Position numbers and translations under genes: made by a program
Notes under the pieces: model-generated
The model's input: only the letters and a program-made list of their open reading frames with translations
The model's database searches: none
What the model was told of the DNA's origin: nothing
Assembly: GCA_964571195.1 (NCBI GenBank)
Contig: CAZNAD010000020.1
Coordinates: forward strand, 1 to 41,176
From: PALSA-1006 sp964571195
Lineage (GTDB): Bacteria; Pseudomonadota; Gammaproteobacteria; Burkholderiales; Gallionellaceae
Reading direction: 5' to 3'
Length of the DNA: 41,176 nucleotides
Part shown: positions 27,522 through 34,226 of the stretch, one piece after another
Layout: every line of letters starts with the position of its first letter
Numbering within the stretch: position 1 is the first letter of the stretch

Positions 27522-28455
27522 CCGCCCCTCCCGTATATTCGGCCACGCGCAGCACCGCACTGCGCGCGCGCGGGTTGTCCGCCAACTCTTGCTCCGAAGC
27601 GTGGATCGCCTTGCCGACAAGTTTGATTTTGCCAAGCGGAATATCGGCGGCACGGATCGGCAGATTGCGCGGGAGCTTGTCGCCCTGCGCCATATCGCGC
27701 ATGAAGCGTTTGACGATACGGTCTTCCAGGGAATGAAAACTGATCACCGCCATCCTTCCTCCGACTTTCAGGCTGTCCATACACTGCGGCAACACGCTCT
27801 CGAGTTCTTCGAGCTCGCGGTTGATATAAATCCGTATAGCCTGAAAGGTGCGCGTCGCCGGATTTTTCCCGGGCTCGCGGGAGTGCACGTTTTGCGCGAC
27901 GATCTCGCTGAGTTGCCGCGTGGTGAGGATGGGTGTTTCTTGGCGCGCAGCAACAAGCGCTCTTGCAATCTTCCTAGCAAACCGTTCTTCGCCGTAGCCA
28001 CTAATTACCTCCGCCAATAAACCTTCATCCACTGTTGCCAACCACTGCGCCGCCGTCTCGCCGCGACTCGTATCCATACGCATGTCCAGCGGCGCATCGA
28101 AACGGAAGCTGAACCCGCGTTGCGCGTCGTCCAACTGCGGCGAAGACACACCCAAGTCCAGCAGCACACCATCCACTTTCCCGACACCCAGCTCGCGCAA
28201 CACCTGACTCAAGTATTCGAAACCGCTATGCACGACCTGGAAGCGCGCATCGCTGATTGCCTGTGCTGCCGTGATCGCCAACGGGTCTTTGTCCAGCGCG
28301 ATCAAGCGGCCACGCGCGCCCAGCTTTTCCAATATCAGGCGACTATGACCACCGCGCCCGAAGGTGCAATCCACGTACACGCCATCCGGCTTGATCTGCA
28401 ACGCTTCAACTGCTTCATTCAGTAAGACGGTCGCGTGAATCAGTCCATCGCTCAC
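27514..28455 (-). CDS. rsmH: 16S rRNA m4C1402 methyltransferase RsmH
   Basis: RsmH (MraW) N4-methylates C1402 of 16S rRNA with S-adenosylmethionine. The 313-residue protein has the SAM-binding VDCTFGRGGHSRLILEKLG, the conserved start HATVLLNEAVEAL, LLDLGVSSPQLDD, GFSFRFDAPLDMRMD and VISFHSLEDRIVKRF. The start codon is GTG at 28455, overlapping the mraZ stop codon as GTGA. Its end overlaps ftsL. It is the standard second gene of the dcw cluster. Confidence 0.97.
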   Translation of the reverse strand: MSDGLIHATVLLNEAVEALQIKPDGVYVDCTFGRGGHSRLILEKLGARGRLIALDKDPLAITAAQAISDARFQVVHSGFEYLSQVLRELGVGKVDGVLLDLGVSSPQLDDAQRGFSFRFDAPLDMRMDTSRGETAAQWLATVDEGLLAEVISGYGEERFARKIARALVAARQETPILTTRQLSEIVAQNVHSREPGKNPATRTFQAIRIYINRELEELESVLPQCMDSLKVGGRMAVISFHSLEDRIVKRFMRDMAQGDKLPRNLPIRAADIPLGKIKLVGKAIHASEQELADNPRARSAVLRVAEYTGGAGA

Positions 28456-28898
28456 AGCGTAAAACCAGCCAATTCAGGCGGCAGATTGTCCGCAGTAAAG
28501 CCGGTCATCTTTTCGTTTTGCGCCTGCCAACGCGCCTCGTCCCATAATTCGAATTTATTACCCTGCCCCACCAGCATCACGCGCTTGTCCAGCACGGCAT
28601 AACTGCGCAGGGTCGGCGAGACCAGCACACGTCCTGCGGCATCCATCACCGCATCTTCTGCATGCCCCACCAGAAAACGTTGCAACGCGCGAATGCGCGG
28701 ATCGAAAGCGGAAAGCTTCATCAGCTTCTCGCGAATTGGCTGCCACTCGGGTTGCGGGTAAACCAAGAGGCAACCGTCGGCATCAGCCGTCAACACCAAC
28801 TGCCCGGCGCAGTGCGCAAGCAACATGTCGCGATGCCGAGTCGGTATCGCGAGTCGCCCCTTGCCGTCCAGATTAAGTTGTGTCGCCCCCTGAAACAT
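28452..28898 (-). CDS. mraZ: Transcriptional regulator MraZ
   Basis: MraZ is a ring-forming DNA-binding protein that controls the dcw operon it heads. The 148-residue protein has two SpoVT/AbrB-type halves, each with the DxxxR signature: LDGKGRLAIPTRH (about 10-22) and DAAGRVLVSPTL (about 85-96). The ATG at 28898 begins the standard MFQGATQLNLDGKGR. A promoter and TGGG-type repeats lie directly upstream, so self-control is likely. Its stop codon overlaps the rsmH start. Confidence 0.97.
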   Translation of the reverse strand: MFQGATQLNLDGKGRLAIPTRHRDMLLAHCAGQLVLTADADGCLLVYPQPEWQPIREKLMKLSAFDPRIRALQRFLVGHAEDAVMDAAGRVLVSPTLRSYAVLDKRVMLVGQGNKFELWDEARWQAQNEKMTGFTADNLPPELAGFTL

Positions 28899-28921
28899 CC
28901 ATCACACCCTGATTTAACTCA

Positions 28922-28945
28922 CCCACAAAAACCCACTTTTCACCA
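28922..28945 (-). promoter_or_regulatory. MraZ operator: three 10-bp-spaced TGGG-type repeats
   Basis: On the minus strand the sequence reads TGGTGAAAAG, then TGGGTTTTTG, then TGGG, so three boxes start at exact 10-base steps (28945, 28935, 28925). Two are perfect TGGG and the first is TGGT. E. coli MraZ binds TGGGN boxes separated by five bases, which is the same period. The boxes lie between the -10 element and the mraZ start, where bound MraZ could block transcription. Confidence 0.8.
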
Positions 28946-28954
28946 CTTGACGCC

Positions 28955-28983
28955 ACTATATTGAAAAAAATATGCCCGGTCAA
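28955..28983 (-). promoter_or_regulatory. Sigma70 promoter of the dcw operon (PmraZ)
   Basis: TTGACC (28983-28978) and TATAGT (28960-28955) are separated by exactly 17 bases on the minus strand. Each is one or two bases from consensus. Expected transcription start is near 28948, about 50 bases before the mraZ ATG. It is the best promoter match I can see in the dcw part of the window and probably drives the whole operon. Confidence 0.82.
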
Positions 28984-29269
28984 GCCAAAAATCAGGTTTT
29001 TTCTTTACAGGACAATGAGTTAGCACATCGAGTTGATGTAAAATAAATTGACTTAAAAAGCAATGAATTGCAGAAACAAGCTAAAGTTGTTTGTGATAGA
29101 CGGCCTAGATATTGACGGTAAGCATCCTGCTGTCGCGAACTTGCGGTTACAGCGATAAACAAGGCATGGGTATTGGATATTTTTTGCATTCAGATCGTTG
29201 AGTAGGGGCATCTGGCAGCTGCTGCGCCGCAACACAACTCGCCGATTAACCTGTTGACTCTATGATTGA

Positions 29270-29446
29270 CGGCAGCGGCCAGCACTTGATGCCGCCACTG
29301 CGCAACATTTCATCGACGTGTATGATCGTCACATCACACTGGAGAACGCGCAGTTGATCCCGCTGGCCAAACGTCTGTTGTCGGCGGAGCAGTTGAGCAC
29401 GATGGGCAACAACATGGTGGCGCGGCGCATACATCGGGAGAAGTGC
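29270..29446 (+). pseudogene. Remnant of a hemerythrin-like (HHE) protein, C-terminal end only
   Basis: From 29270, just after an in-frame TGA (29267-29269), the frame reads FIDVYDRHITLENAQLIPLA and then KRLLSAEQLSTMGNNMVARR. That has the look of the last helices of bacterial hemerythrin-like proteins, with a YxxHIxLE metal-ligand pattern. No upstream helices can be found in any frame in the AT-rich stretch 28984-29269. The fragment is in frame with the kinase gene that follows and could be read as a 43-residue extension from the GTG at 29318, but the ATG at 29447 has a much better ribosome binding site. I therefore call it a truncated remnant. The family assignment rests on memory of the pattern. 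Confidence 0.5.
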
Positions 29447-31018
29447 ATGACTCAGACCGGGTTATCGGAGCAGCAGCGACTCATCGTAGCGCTACGCGAC
29501 CCGGCTGTTTATCCCCATGCCGCCAAAAGCATACGCATCATCGAGACCCATATTTCGTGGATCGTGCTGGCCGGACGGTATGCCTACAAGATCAAGAAAG
29601 CACTCGATCTGGGCTTCCTCGATACCCGCACGCTGACCTCCCGCCACCGCGACTGTAACGAAGAGTTGCGTCTCAATCGCCGTCTGGCAGCCAAACTCTA
29701 CCTTGAGGTCGTCCCCGTCGGCGGCAGTGCCTCACATCCCCGGCTCGGCACGGAACCCGCTATCGAATATGTGGTGAAGATGCGCCGCTTCGCTTCCAGC
29801 AAGACGCTGGATCGGCTTGTCATGCGCGGTAAAGTAGATGCCAGCCATATGGATGCGCTCGCCAGCACACTCGCATTTTTCCATAACGAACTGGCTCCGC
29901 TGAACAACTACAACGATTATGCGGCGACCCTACAACAGGCACTGGCACAAAACTACGCCCAGTTGAGCGAACTGTTGCATGGCACAAATGCTGTCGCGAG
30001 CCTGAGCGAGTTGCAGCAAACAAGTACACAGGTATTGCACGATCTCCTTCCGCGCCTTGCCCTGCGCCAGCAGCAGGGGCACGTACGCGAATGCCATGGC
30101 GACTTGCATCTCGGCAACATCGCGCTCATCGGCACGACACCCACACCTTTCGACGCAATCGATTTCAACCCCGCGCTGCGCCGGATCGACGTGATGGACG
30201 AAGTGGCGTTCCTGTTCATGGACCTGTTGCACCACGACCTGCCGCCGCTGGCCTATCGTTTCCTTAATGCCTACCTGGAGATCAGCGGTGACTATGCCGG
30301 GGTGGAGGTGTTGCATTTGTATACGGCTTATCGCGCCACTGTGCGCGCCAAGGTCAACGCCATCCGGGCACAACAGGCTGCGCTCACACCGACACAGCAA
30401 CGGCGCGCCATGACGGCTTGCCACGCCTATCTGGCGACGGCCCGTCATTGTCTCGCTGCGCAGCCCCCAGCCCTGCTCATCACCCACGGCCTGCCCGGCT
30501 CCGGCAAGAGCAGCTTCGCACAGCTTGTCGTGCAACGTATCGGCGCGATCCGTCTGCGCTCGGATGTCGAGCGCAAGCGCCTGTTCGGATTGACTGCGCT
30601 GGCCAATAGCCGCACGGTCGAACAGGACATCTACAGCGCCGCCGCCACCCGTGCCACCTACGCCCGTCTGCTGAACGGTGCGCGTACCGTGCTGCGTGCC
30701 GGTTTTACGGTGATCGTCGATGCGGCCTTTCTCCGACACGACGAACGCACAGTATTTCAGCACTTGGCACAGGAACTGCGCGTCCCATTCATCATCGTCT
30801 CGCTGTGTACCGATGATGCGACCTTGCGCGACCGTATTCTGCACCGCCAGAAACAGGGCAACGATGCCTCGGAAGCCGACCTCGCTGTGCTGGAAAAACT
30901 GCGCGCCGTACAGGAACAACTTTCAGCGCGGGAACGGACTGACGCGATCACGCTGAACGGGGCACAGGACGAAACGGCCTGGCACGCACTACGAGCACGC
31001 TTACCACACCCTGCTTGA
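29447..31018 (+). CDS. Bifunctional aminoglycoside-phosphotransferase-like / P-loop kinase protein
   Basis: This 523-residue protein has two kinase-type domains. The N-terminal half (to about 340) is of the APH type, with the catalytic loop ECHGDLHLGNIAL and the metal Asp in FDAIDFNPALRRIDVMDE. The C-terminal half (about 345-520) is a P-loop kinase with Walker A HGLPGSGKSSFAQ and RLRSDVERKRLFGL after it. This two-domain family is widespread but its substrate is not known; it should not be read as a resistance gene. The ATG at 29447 is chosen for GGGAGAAG upstream. The start of the next gene is close, and the gene is divergent from mraZ. Confidence 0.85.
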   Translation: MTQTGLSEQQRLIVALRDPAVYPHAAKSIRIIETHISWIVLAGRYAYKIKKALDLGFLDTRTLTSRHRDCNEELRLNRRLAAKLYLEVVPVGGSASHPRLGTEPAIEYVVKMRRFASSKTLDRLVMRGKVDASHMDALASTLAFFHNELAPLNNYNDYAATLQQALAQNYAQLSELLHGTNAVASLSELQQTSTQVLHDLLPRLALRQQQGHVRECHGDLHLGNIALIGTTPTPFDAIDFNPALRRIDVMDEVAFLFMDLLHHDLPPLAYRFLNAYLEISGDYAGVEVLHLYTAYRATVRAKVNAIRAQQAALTPTQQRRAMTACHAYLATARHCLAAQPPALLITHGLPGSGKSSFAQLVVQRIGAIRLRSDVERKRLFGLTALANSRTVEQDIYSAAATRATYARLLNGARTVLRAGFTVIVDAAFLRHDERTVFQHLAQELRVPFIIVSLCTDDATLRDRILHRQKQGNDASEADLAVLEKLRAVQEQLSARERTDAITLNGAQDETAWHALRARLPHPA

Positions 31019-31056
31019 ACCTGCGTCATTCGACCAGCGCGGGTGATTCAACGATA

Positions 31057-32337
31057 ATGCGCGGTGTCGCAGATCATTCCCCCACACCGATGTCCGCAGA
31101 GCGCACCACACAAAAACAGATCGCCATCATCGGCGCTGGCCCGGCCGGATTAATGGCCGCCGAAGTGTTGTCGCAGACCGATGCACAGATCGCGGTATAC
31201 GACGCGATGCCGAGCATGGGGCGCAAGTTCCTGATGGCGGGCAAAGGCGGCATGAACATCACCCACGCCGAACCGTTCACCGATTTCCTGGCGCGATATG
31301 GCACGCGGACGGAACAGCTAGCGCCGCTGCTGCGCGCCTTCCCCCCCGACTCTTTGCGTGCATGGATGCACGGCCTCGGCATCACCAGCTTCGTCGGCAG
31401 TTCGGGGCGTGTGTTTCCCGCCGACATGAAAGCGGCTCCGCTGCTGCGCGCATGGCTGCATCGTTTGCGTGAATGCGGCGTGTTTTTTCATGTGCGCCAT
31501 CGCTGGCAGGGATGGGATGGACAAGGGGCATTACGTTTTTCCAGCGCGGCAGGGGAACACTCTGTCCAGGCCGATGCCGTGGTGCTGGCACTGGGCGGCG
31601 GCAGTTGGCCGCAGCTTGGCTCGAATGCGGCATGGGTGCCGCTACTGGCGCAACGCGGCATCACCATCGCCCCGCTGCGCGCAAGTAATTGCGGCTTCGA
31701 TGTCGCCTGGAGCACACACTTGCGCGAGCGTTTCGCCGGACAGCCGCTCAAATCGGTTGCTGTGACGTTTGGTGAGACTCAGCGGCGCGGGGAATGCCTG
31801 ATCTCCGCGCACGGCATCGAGGGCGGATTGATCTATGCCTATTCTGCCGCCCTGCGCGACGAGATCGAACACAGCGGCAGCGCGACCTTATATCTCGATC
31901 TGCTGCCAGACGTTTCGCCGCAGCGCATACAAAGCGAGGTGACTCACCCGCGCGGCTCGCGCTCACTGGGCAGTCATCTGCAAAGCCGACTGGGGCTGAC
32001 TGGCGTGAAAGCCAGCCTGCTGCGCGAGGTATTAAGCGCGCAACAGATGCAGGATGGCGCGTTGCTCGCGCATACCATCAAGGCGCTGCCGCTCAAACTG
32101 CTCGCCCCGCGCCCCTTGAGCGAAGCGATCAGCAGCGCAGGCGGGGTAAGCTTTGCGGAGCTGGATACACAACTCATGTTGAACAAGCTGCCGGGCGTGT
32201 TCTGCGCGGGCGAGATGCTGGACTGGGAGGCTCCCACCGGCGGTTATCTGCTCAGTGCCTGTTTCGCCAGCGGCCATGCCGCCGGGGCCGGCGTGGCGGC
32301 GTGGCTGCAACAACCTCGCCGCCAACAGGGTTTGTAA
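31057..32337 (+). CDS. BaiN/HI0933-family FAD-dependent oxidoreductase
   Basis: This is a flavoprotein of about 426 residues. The FAD dinucleotide-binding motif IAIIGAGPAGLMAAE lies near the N-terminus. Family-typical GRKFLMAGKGGMNITHAE follows, then VLALGGGSWPQLGSN in the middle and GVFCAGEMLDWEAPTGGYLL near the end. These match the HI0933/YhiN/BaiN group, which contains few proteins of known reaction. The start is uncertain: TTG at 31015 overlaps the previous stop codon, ATG at 31057 is used here, and ATG at 31090 would place the FAD motif close to the start as is usual. None has a strong ribosome binding site. Confidence 0.88.
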   Translation: MRGVADHSPTPMSAERTTQKQIAIIGAGPAGLMAAEVLSQTDAQIAVYDAMPSMGRKFLMAGKGGMNITHAEPFTDFLARYGTRTEQLAPLLRAFPPDSLRAWMHGLGITSFVGSSGRVFPADMKAAPLLRAWLHRLRECGVFFHVRHRWQGWDGQGALRFSSAAGEHSVQADAVVLALGGGSWPQLGSNAAWVPLLAQRGITIAPLRASNCGFDVAWSTHLRERFAGQPLKSVAVTFGETQRRGECLISAHGIEGGLIYAYSAALRDEIEHSGSATLYLDLLPDVSPQRIQSEVTHPRGSRSLGSHLQSRLGLTGVKASLLREVLSAQQMQDGALLAHTIKALPLKLLAPRPLSEAISSAGGVSFAELDTQLMLNKLPGVFCAGEMLDWEAPTGGYLLSACFASGHAAGAGVAAWLQQPRRQQGL

Positions 32338-32413
32338 CATTACCGTGACCTGAAAACAGGTGCGCTTGCGCTACAATGCGCGCCGTCTTTACCTACTTGA
32401 AAAGGATGGAACC

Positions 32414-32935
32414 ATGAAGCAATACAGCAAACGCACCGCCGTCACCCACTGGCTGATCTTTCTCTTGTTCATCGCCGCATTCTTTCTCGGCCACGAATTG
32501 GATGAAAGCAAAGATGCCGCACAGAAACTGTCGATGTACCCCGTCCATTTTCTGATCGGCGATGCCGTATTACTGCTGACACTGCTGCGCATCTACTTCA
32601 GGAAGAAAGACGGCGAACCGGCTGCCGCGAATGCCAATCCGCTGCTCAACAAACTTGCGGCGGCGACCCATGTGCTGATGAACATCGCGGTCATCGCCGT
32701 GGTGATCTCCGGCATCGCCACCGTGGCCACCTCGGGCGTGATCGACGCGCTGAAGATGGCCGATCCGGCACTGATCCCCGATTTCCACAAGGTCGAAGCC
32801 AAAGAGTTCCATGAACTGTTCATCGGTGTGACGCTGCTGCTGGTGATGTTCCATGTGGCCGCCGCGCTGTACCACCAGTTCATCGTGAAGGACAATCTGC
32901 TGCGGCGCATCATGATCAAACGCTTCGAAGACTGA
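32414..32935 (+). CDS. Cytochrome b561 family protein
   Basis: This 173-residue integral membrane protein has four helices (about 11-27, 43-60, 83-108 and 132-155). Candidate heme ligands are placed as in bacterial cytochrome b561: His12 (THW) in helix 1, His45 in helix 2, and His133 and His147 in helix 4. Such proteins pass electrons between quinol and other carriers. The ATG at 32414 has AAAGGA ten bases upstream; an upstream in-frame start at 32360 has none. Its gene ends 18 bases before a strong terminator. It may be read with the flavoprotein gene (76-base gap), but no direct link can be shown. Confidence 0.82.
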   Translation: MKQYSKRTAVTHWLIFLLFIAAFFLGHELDESKDAAQKLSMYPVHFLIGDAVLLLTLLRIYFRKKDGEPAAANANPLLNKLAAATHVLMNIAVIAVVISGIATVATSGVIDALKMADPALIPDFHKVEAKEFHELFIGVTLLLVMFHVAAALYHQFIVKDNLLRRIMIKRFED

Positions 32936-32953
32936 TCGTCCCGGCACCGATAA

Positions 32954-32984
32954 AAAAGAGGGCTTCGTATCGAAGCCCTCTTTT
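32954..32984. terminator. Bidirectional rho-independent terminator
   Basis: A perfect 14-bp stem with a TAT loop (GAGGGCTTCG/CGAAGCCCTC plus A/T tracts on both sides) lies between the convergent cytochrome b561 and dsbB genes. AAAA before and TTTT after let it work on both strands. Confidence 0.95.
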
Positions 32985-33027
32985 CATTTCAGGGAACCGT
33001 CCCGCCGGGAGCGGAAGGACTTCAGGC

Positions 33028-33543
33028 TCAATCGACTTTGCGTAGCGCGATGCCCAGTGCAAACACTCCGAGCAACACATACCAGAGCAAGGACCATTCT
33101 GGGATACCCAGAGTGAGGAAGGTCCAGCCCTTGGCGGCACATTCACCGGAACCGTGCATCAGCTCCTGCCAGACTTCGGCCATGGGAAAATTCTCCAGCA
33201 TGTAATCCAGACCGGGGCCACAGGCGGGAACCTGATCCTTGGGCAGATTCTGTATCCAGATATGGCGGCTCGCCACTGCCACCCCGCCCAGTGCCGTAAG
33301 GGCGATCAGGGACGAATAGACCCAGCGCCCGACACGTCCGGCATGATGTATCGCCGCGAGCAGGAACAACAGGCCGATAGCGATGAAGATGACGCGCTGC
33401 ACCATACACAGCGGGCAGGGCTCTTCGTGCAGGATGTATTGCAGCACCAGCGCCGCGCAGAACAGTCCGGCGACAACCCCCGCACCGGCCGTGTACAGCC
33501 AGCGCGCCGAGGTGTCTTGCCACAATCGCAGTATCTTGTTCAT
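33028..33543 (-). CDS. dsbB: Disulfide bond formation protein DsbB
   Basis: DsbB reoxidises periplasmic DsbA and passes the electrons to quinone. The 171-residue protein has four membrane helices (about 16-34, 48-66, 74-92 and 143-163). Both redox Cys pairs are present: Cys43/Cys46 in PCPLC and Cys108/Cys135 in the second periplasmic loop. The Arg after the first pair (MVQR) is kept. It starts 25 bases after the iscX stop codon on the same strand and ends before a terminator, so it is probably the last gene of the isc transcript. No dsbA is in the window. Confidence 0.94.
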   Translation of the reverse strand: MNKILRLWQDTSARWLYTAGAGVVAGLFCAALVLQYILHEEPCPLCMVQRVIFIAIGLLFLLAAIHHAGRVGRWVYSSLIALTALGGVAVASRHIWIQNLPKDQVPACGPGLDYMLENFPMAEVWQELMHGSGECAAKGWTFLTLGIPEWSLLWYVLLGVFALGIALRKVD

Positions 33544-33568
33544 CTCACGCCTCCATGCTTTGCACCGA

Positions 33569-33763
33569 TCAATCCGCTTCGTCTATCCATGTGGACTGGA
33601 TCGCTTCCAGCACCTTCTCACCGCCGCGATGATGATCATCATCGAAGCCACCCAGATCAACCACCAGGTTGTGCAGGTCAACGAAGCGTATGGTCTTGGG
33701 GTCGATATCGGGATGTTTCTCCGACAAGGCGACCGCGATATCGCGCACGTCTATCCATTTCAT
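33569..33763 (-). CDS. iscX: Fe-S assembly protein IscX
   Basis: IscX is a small acidic protein that binds IscS and iron and tunes the rate of cluster assembly. The 64-residue protein is normal in length: MKWIDVRDIAVALSEKHPD, then the conserved RFVDLHNLVVDL and DDDHH, then EAIQSTWIDEAD. The acidic pattern for iron or IscS binding is visible. The ORF is open to 33820, but the ATG at 33763 gives the family N-terminus. A palindromic repeat sits in the gap to fdx, and dsbB follows. Confidence 0.95.
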   Translation of the reverse strand: MKWIDVRDIAVALSEKHPDIDPKTIRFVDLHNLVVDLGGFDDDHHRGGEKVLEAIQSTWIDEAD

Positions 33764-33808
33764 TTTGAGTGCCCTTCCAAAATCATAATCCGCGTAGCAA
33801 CCAACTGT

Positions 33809-33847
33809 ACCCCTCGCCATAAGGGAGAGGGGGAACGGGGGTGAGGG
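33809..33847. repeat. CCCTCTCCC-type palindromic repeat between fdx and iscX
   Basis: On the minus strand it reads CCCTCACCCCCGTTCCCCCT and then CTCCCTTATGGCGAGGGG, with CCCTC/GAGGG able to pair. It is related to the copies at 3421, 14378 and 39387 and sits in the fdx-iscX gap of 105 bases. The first 20 codons of the over-long iscX ORF overlap it, which supports the shorter iscX start. Confidence 0.7.
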
Positions 33848-33868
33848 AAAGAATCTGACACAGACAAT

Positions 33869-34225
33869 TCATTTTGTATGCCGACCTCCGCCAGATTCCT
33901 TCGCCATGTTGATAGTGTACTTCGGTATCTCGATCACCAGATCGGTGTCGCCCACCACCGCCTGACAACTCAGACGCGAGTTACCTTCCAAGCCCCAGGC
34001 TTTGTCCAGCATATCCTCTTCCAGTTCCGTAGCTTCTGCCAGACTGCCGAATCCCTCGCGCACGATGACATGGCAGGTGGTGCAGGCACAGGATTTCTCG
34101 CAGGCATGCTCGATCTCGATCTCGTGCGCCAGCAATGCATCACAGATGGAGGTGCCGGGGGCTGCCTCAAACAGCGCCCCCCTGGGGCAAAGTTCCTCGT
34201 GCGGCAAAACGATGATCTGTGCCAT
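33869..34225 (-). CDS. fdx: Isc-type [2Fe-2S] ferredoxin
   Basis: The adrenodoxin-type ferredoxin feeds electrons to Fe-S cluster assembly on IscU. The 118-residue protein has the four ligands Cys42, Cys48, Cys51 (C-x5-C-x2-C in ACEKSCACTTC) and Cys87, the same numbers as E. coli Fdx. It also has the acidic patch ELEEDMLDKAWGLE for partner binding. The ATG at 34225 is chosen over upstream residues that belong to hscA in another frame. It starts one base after the hscA stop codon. The C-terminus is slightly longer and basic (SGGGRHTK). Confidence 0.96.
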   Translation of the reverse strand: MAQIIVLPHEELCPRGALFEAAPGTSICDALLAHEIEIEHACEKSCACTTCHVIVREGFGSLAEATELEEDMLDKAWGLEGNSRLSCQAVVGDTDLVIEIPKYTINMAKESGGGRHTK

Positions 34226-34226
34226 A

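Noticed and set aside
26224..28020. 598-residue plus-strand ORF opposite ftsI, ftsL and rsmH
   Set aside because: It is antisense to three firmly identified genes, with a His/Arg/Gln-rich composition typical of the reverse frame of GC-rich coding DNA, and has no recognisable domain.
28992..29189. 65-residue minus-strand ORF in the AT-rich gap between mraZ and the kinase gene
   Set aside because: No family features and no convincing ribosome binding site. The gap 28984-29269 appears non-coding; I see nothing else in it.
29246..29434. 62-residue minus-strand ORF upstream of mraZ
   Set aside because: It is antisense to the hemerythrin-like fragment and has no ribosome binding site or recognisable domain.
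29447..31018. Possible aminoglycoside resistance gene
   Set aside because: The APH-type domain is fused to a P-loop kinase and belongs to a widespread chromosomal family of unknown substrate. The sequence gives no support for antibiotic modification.
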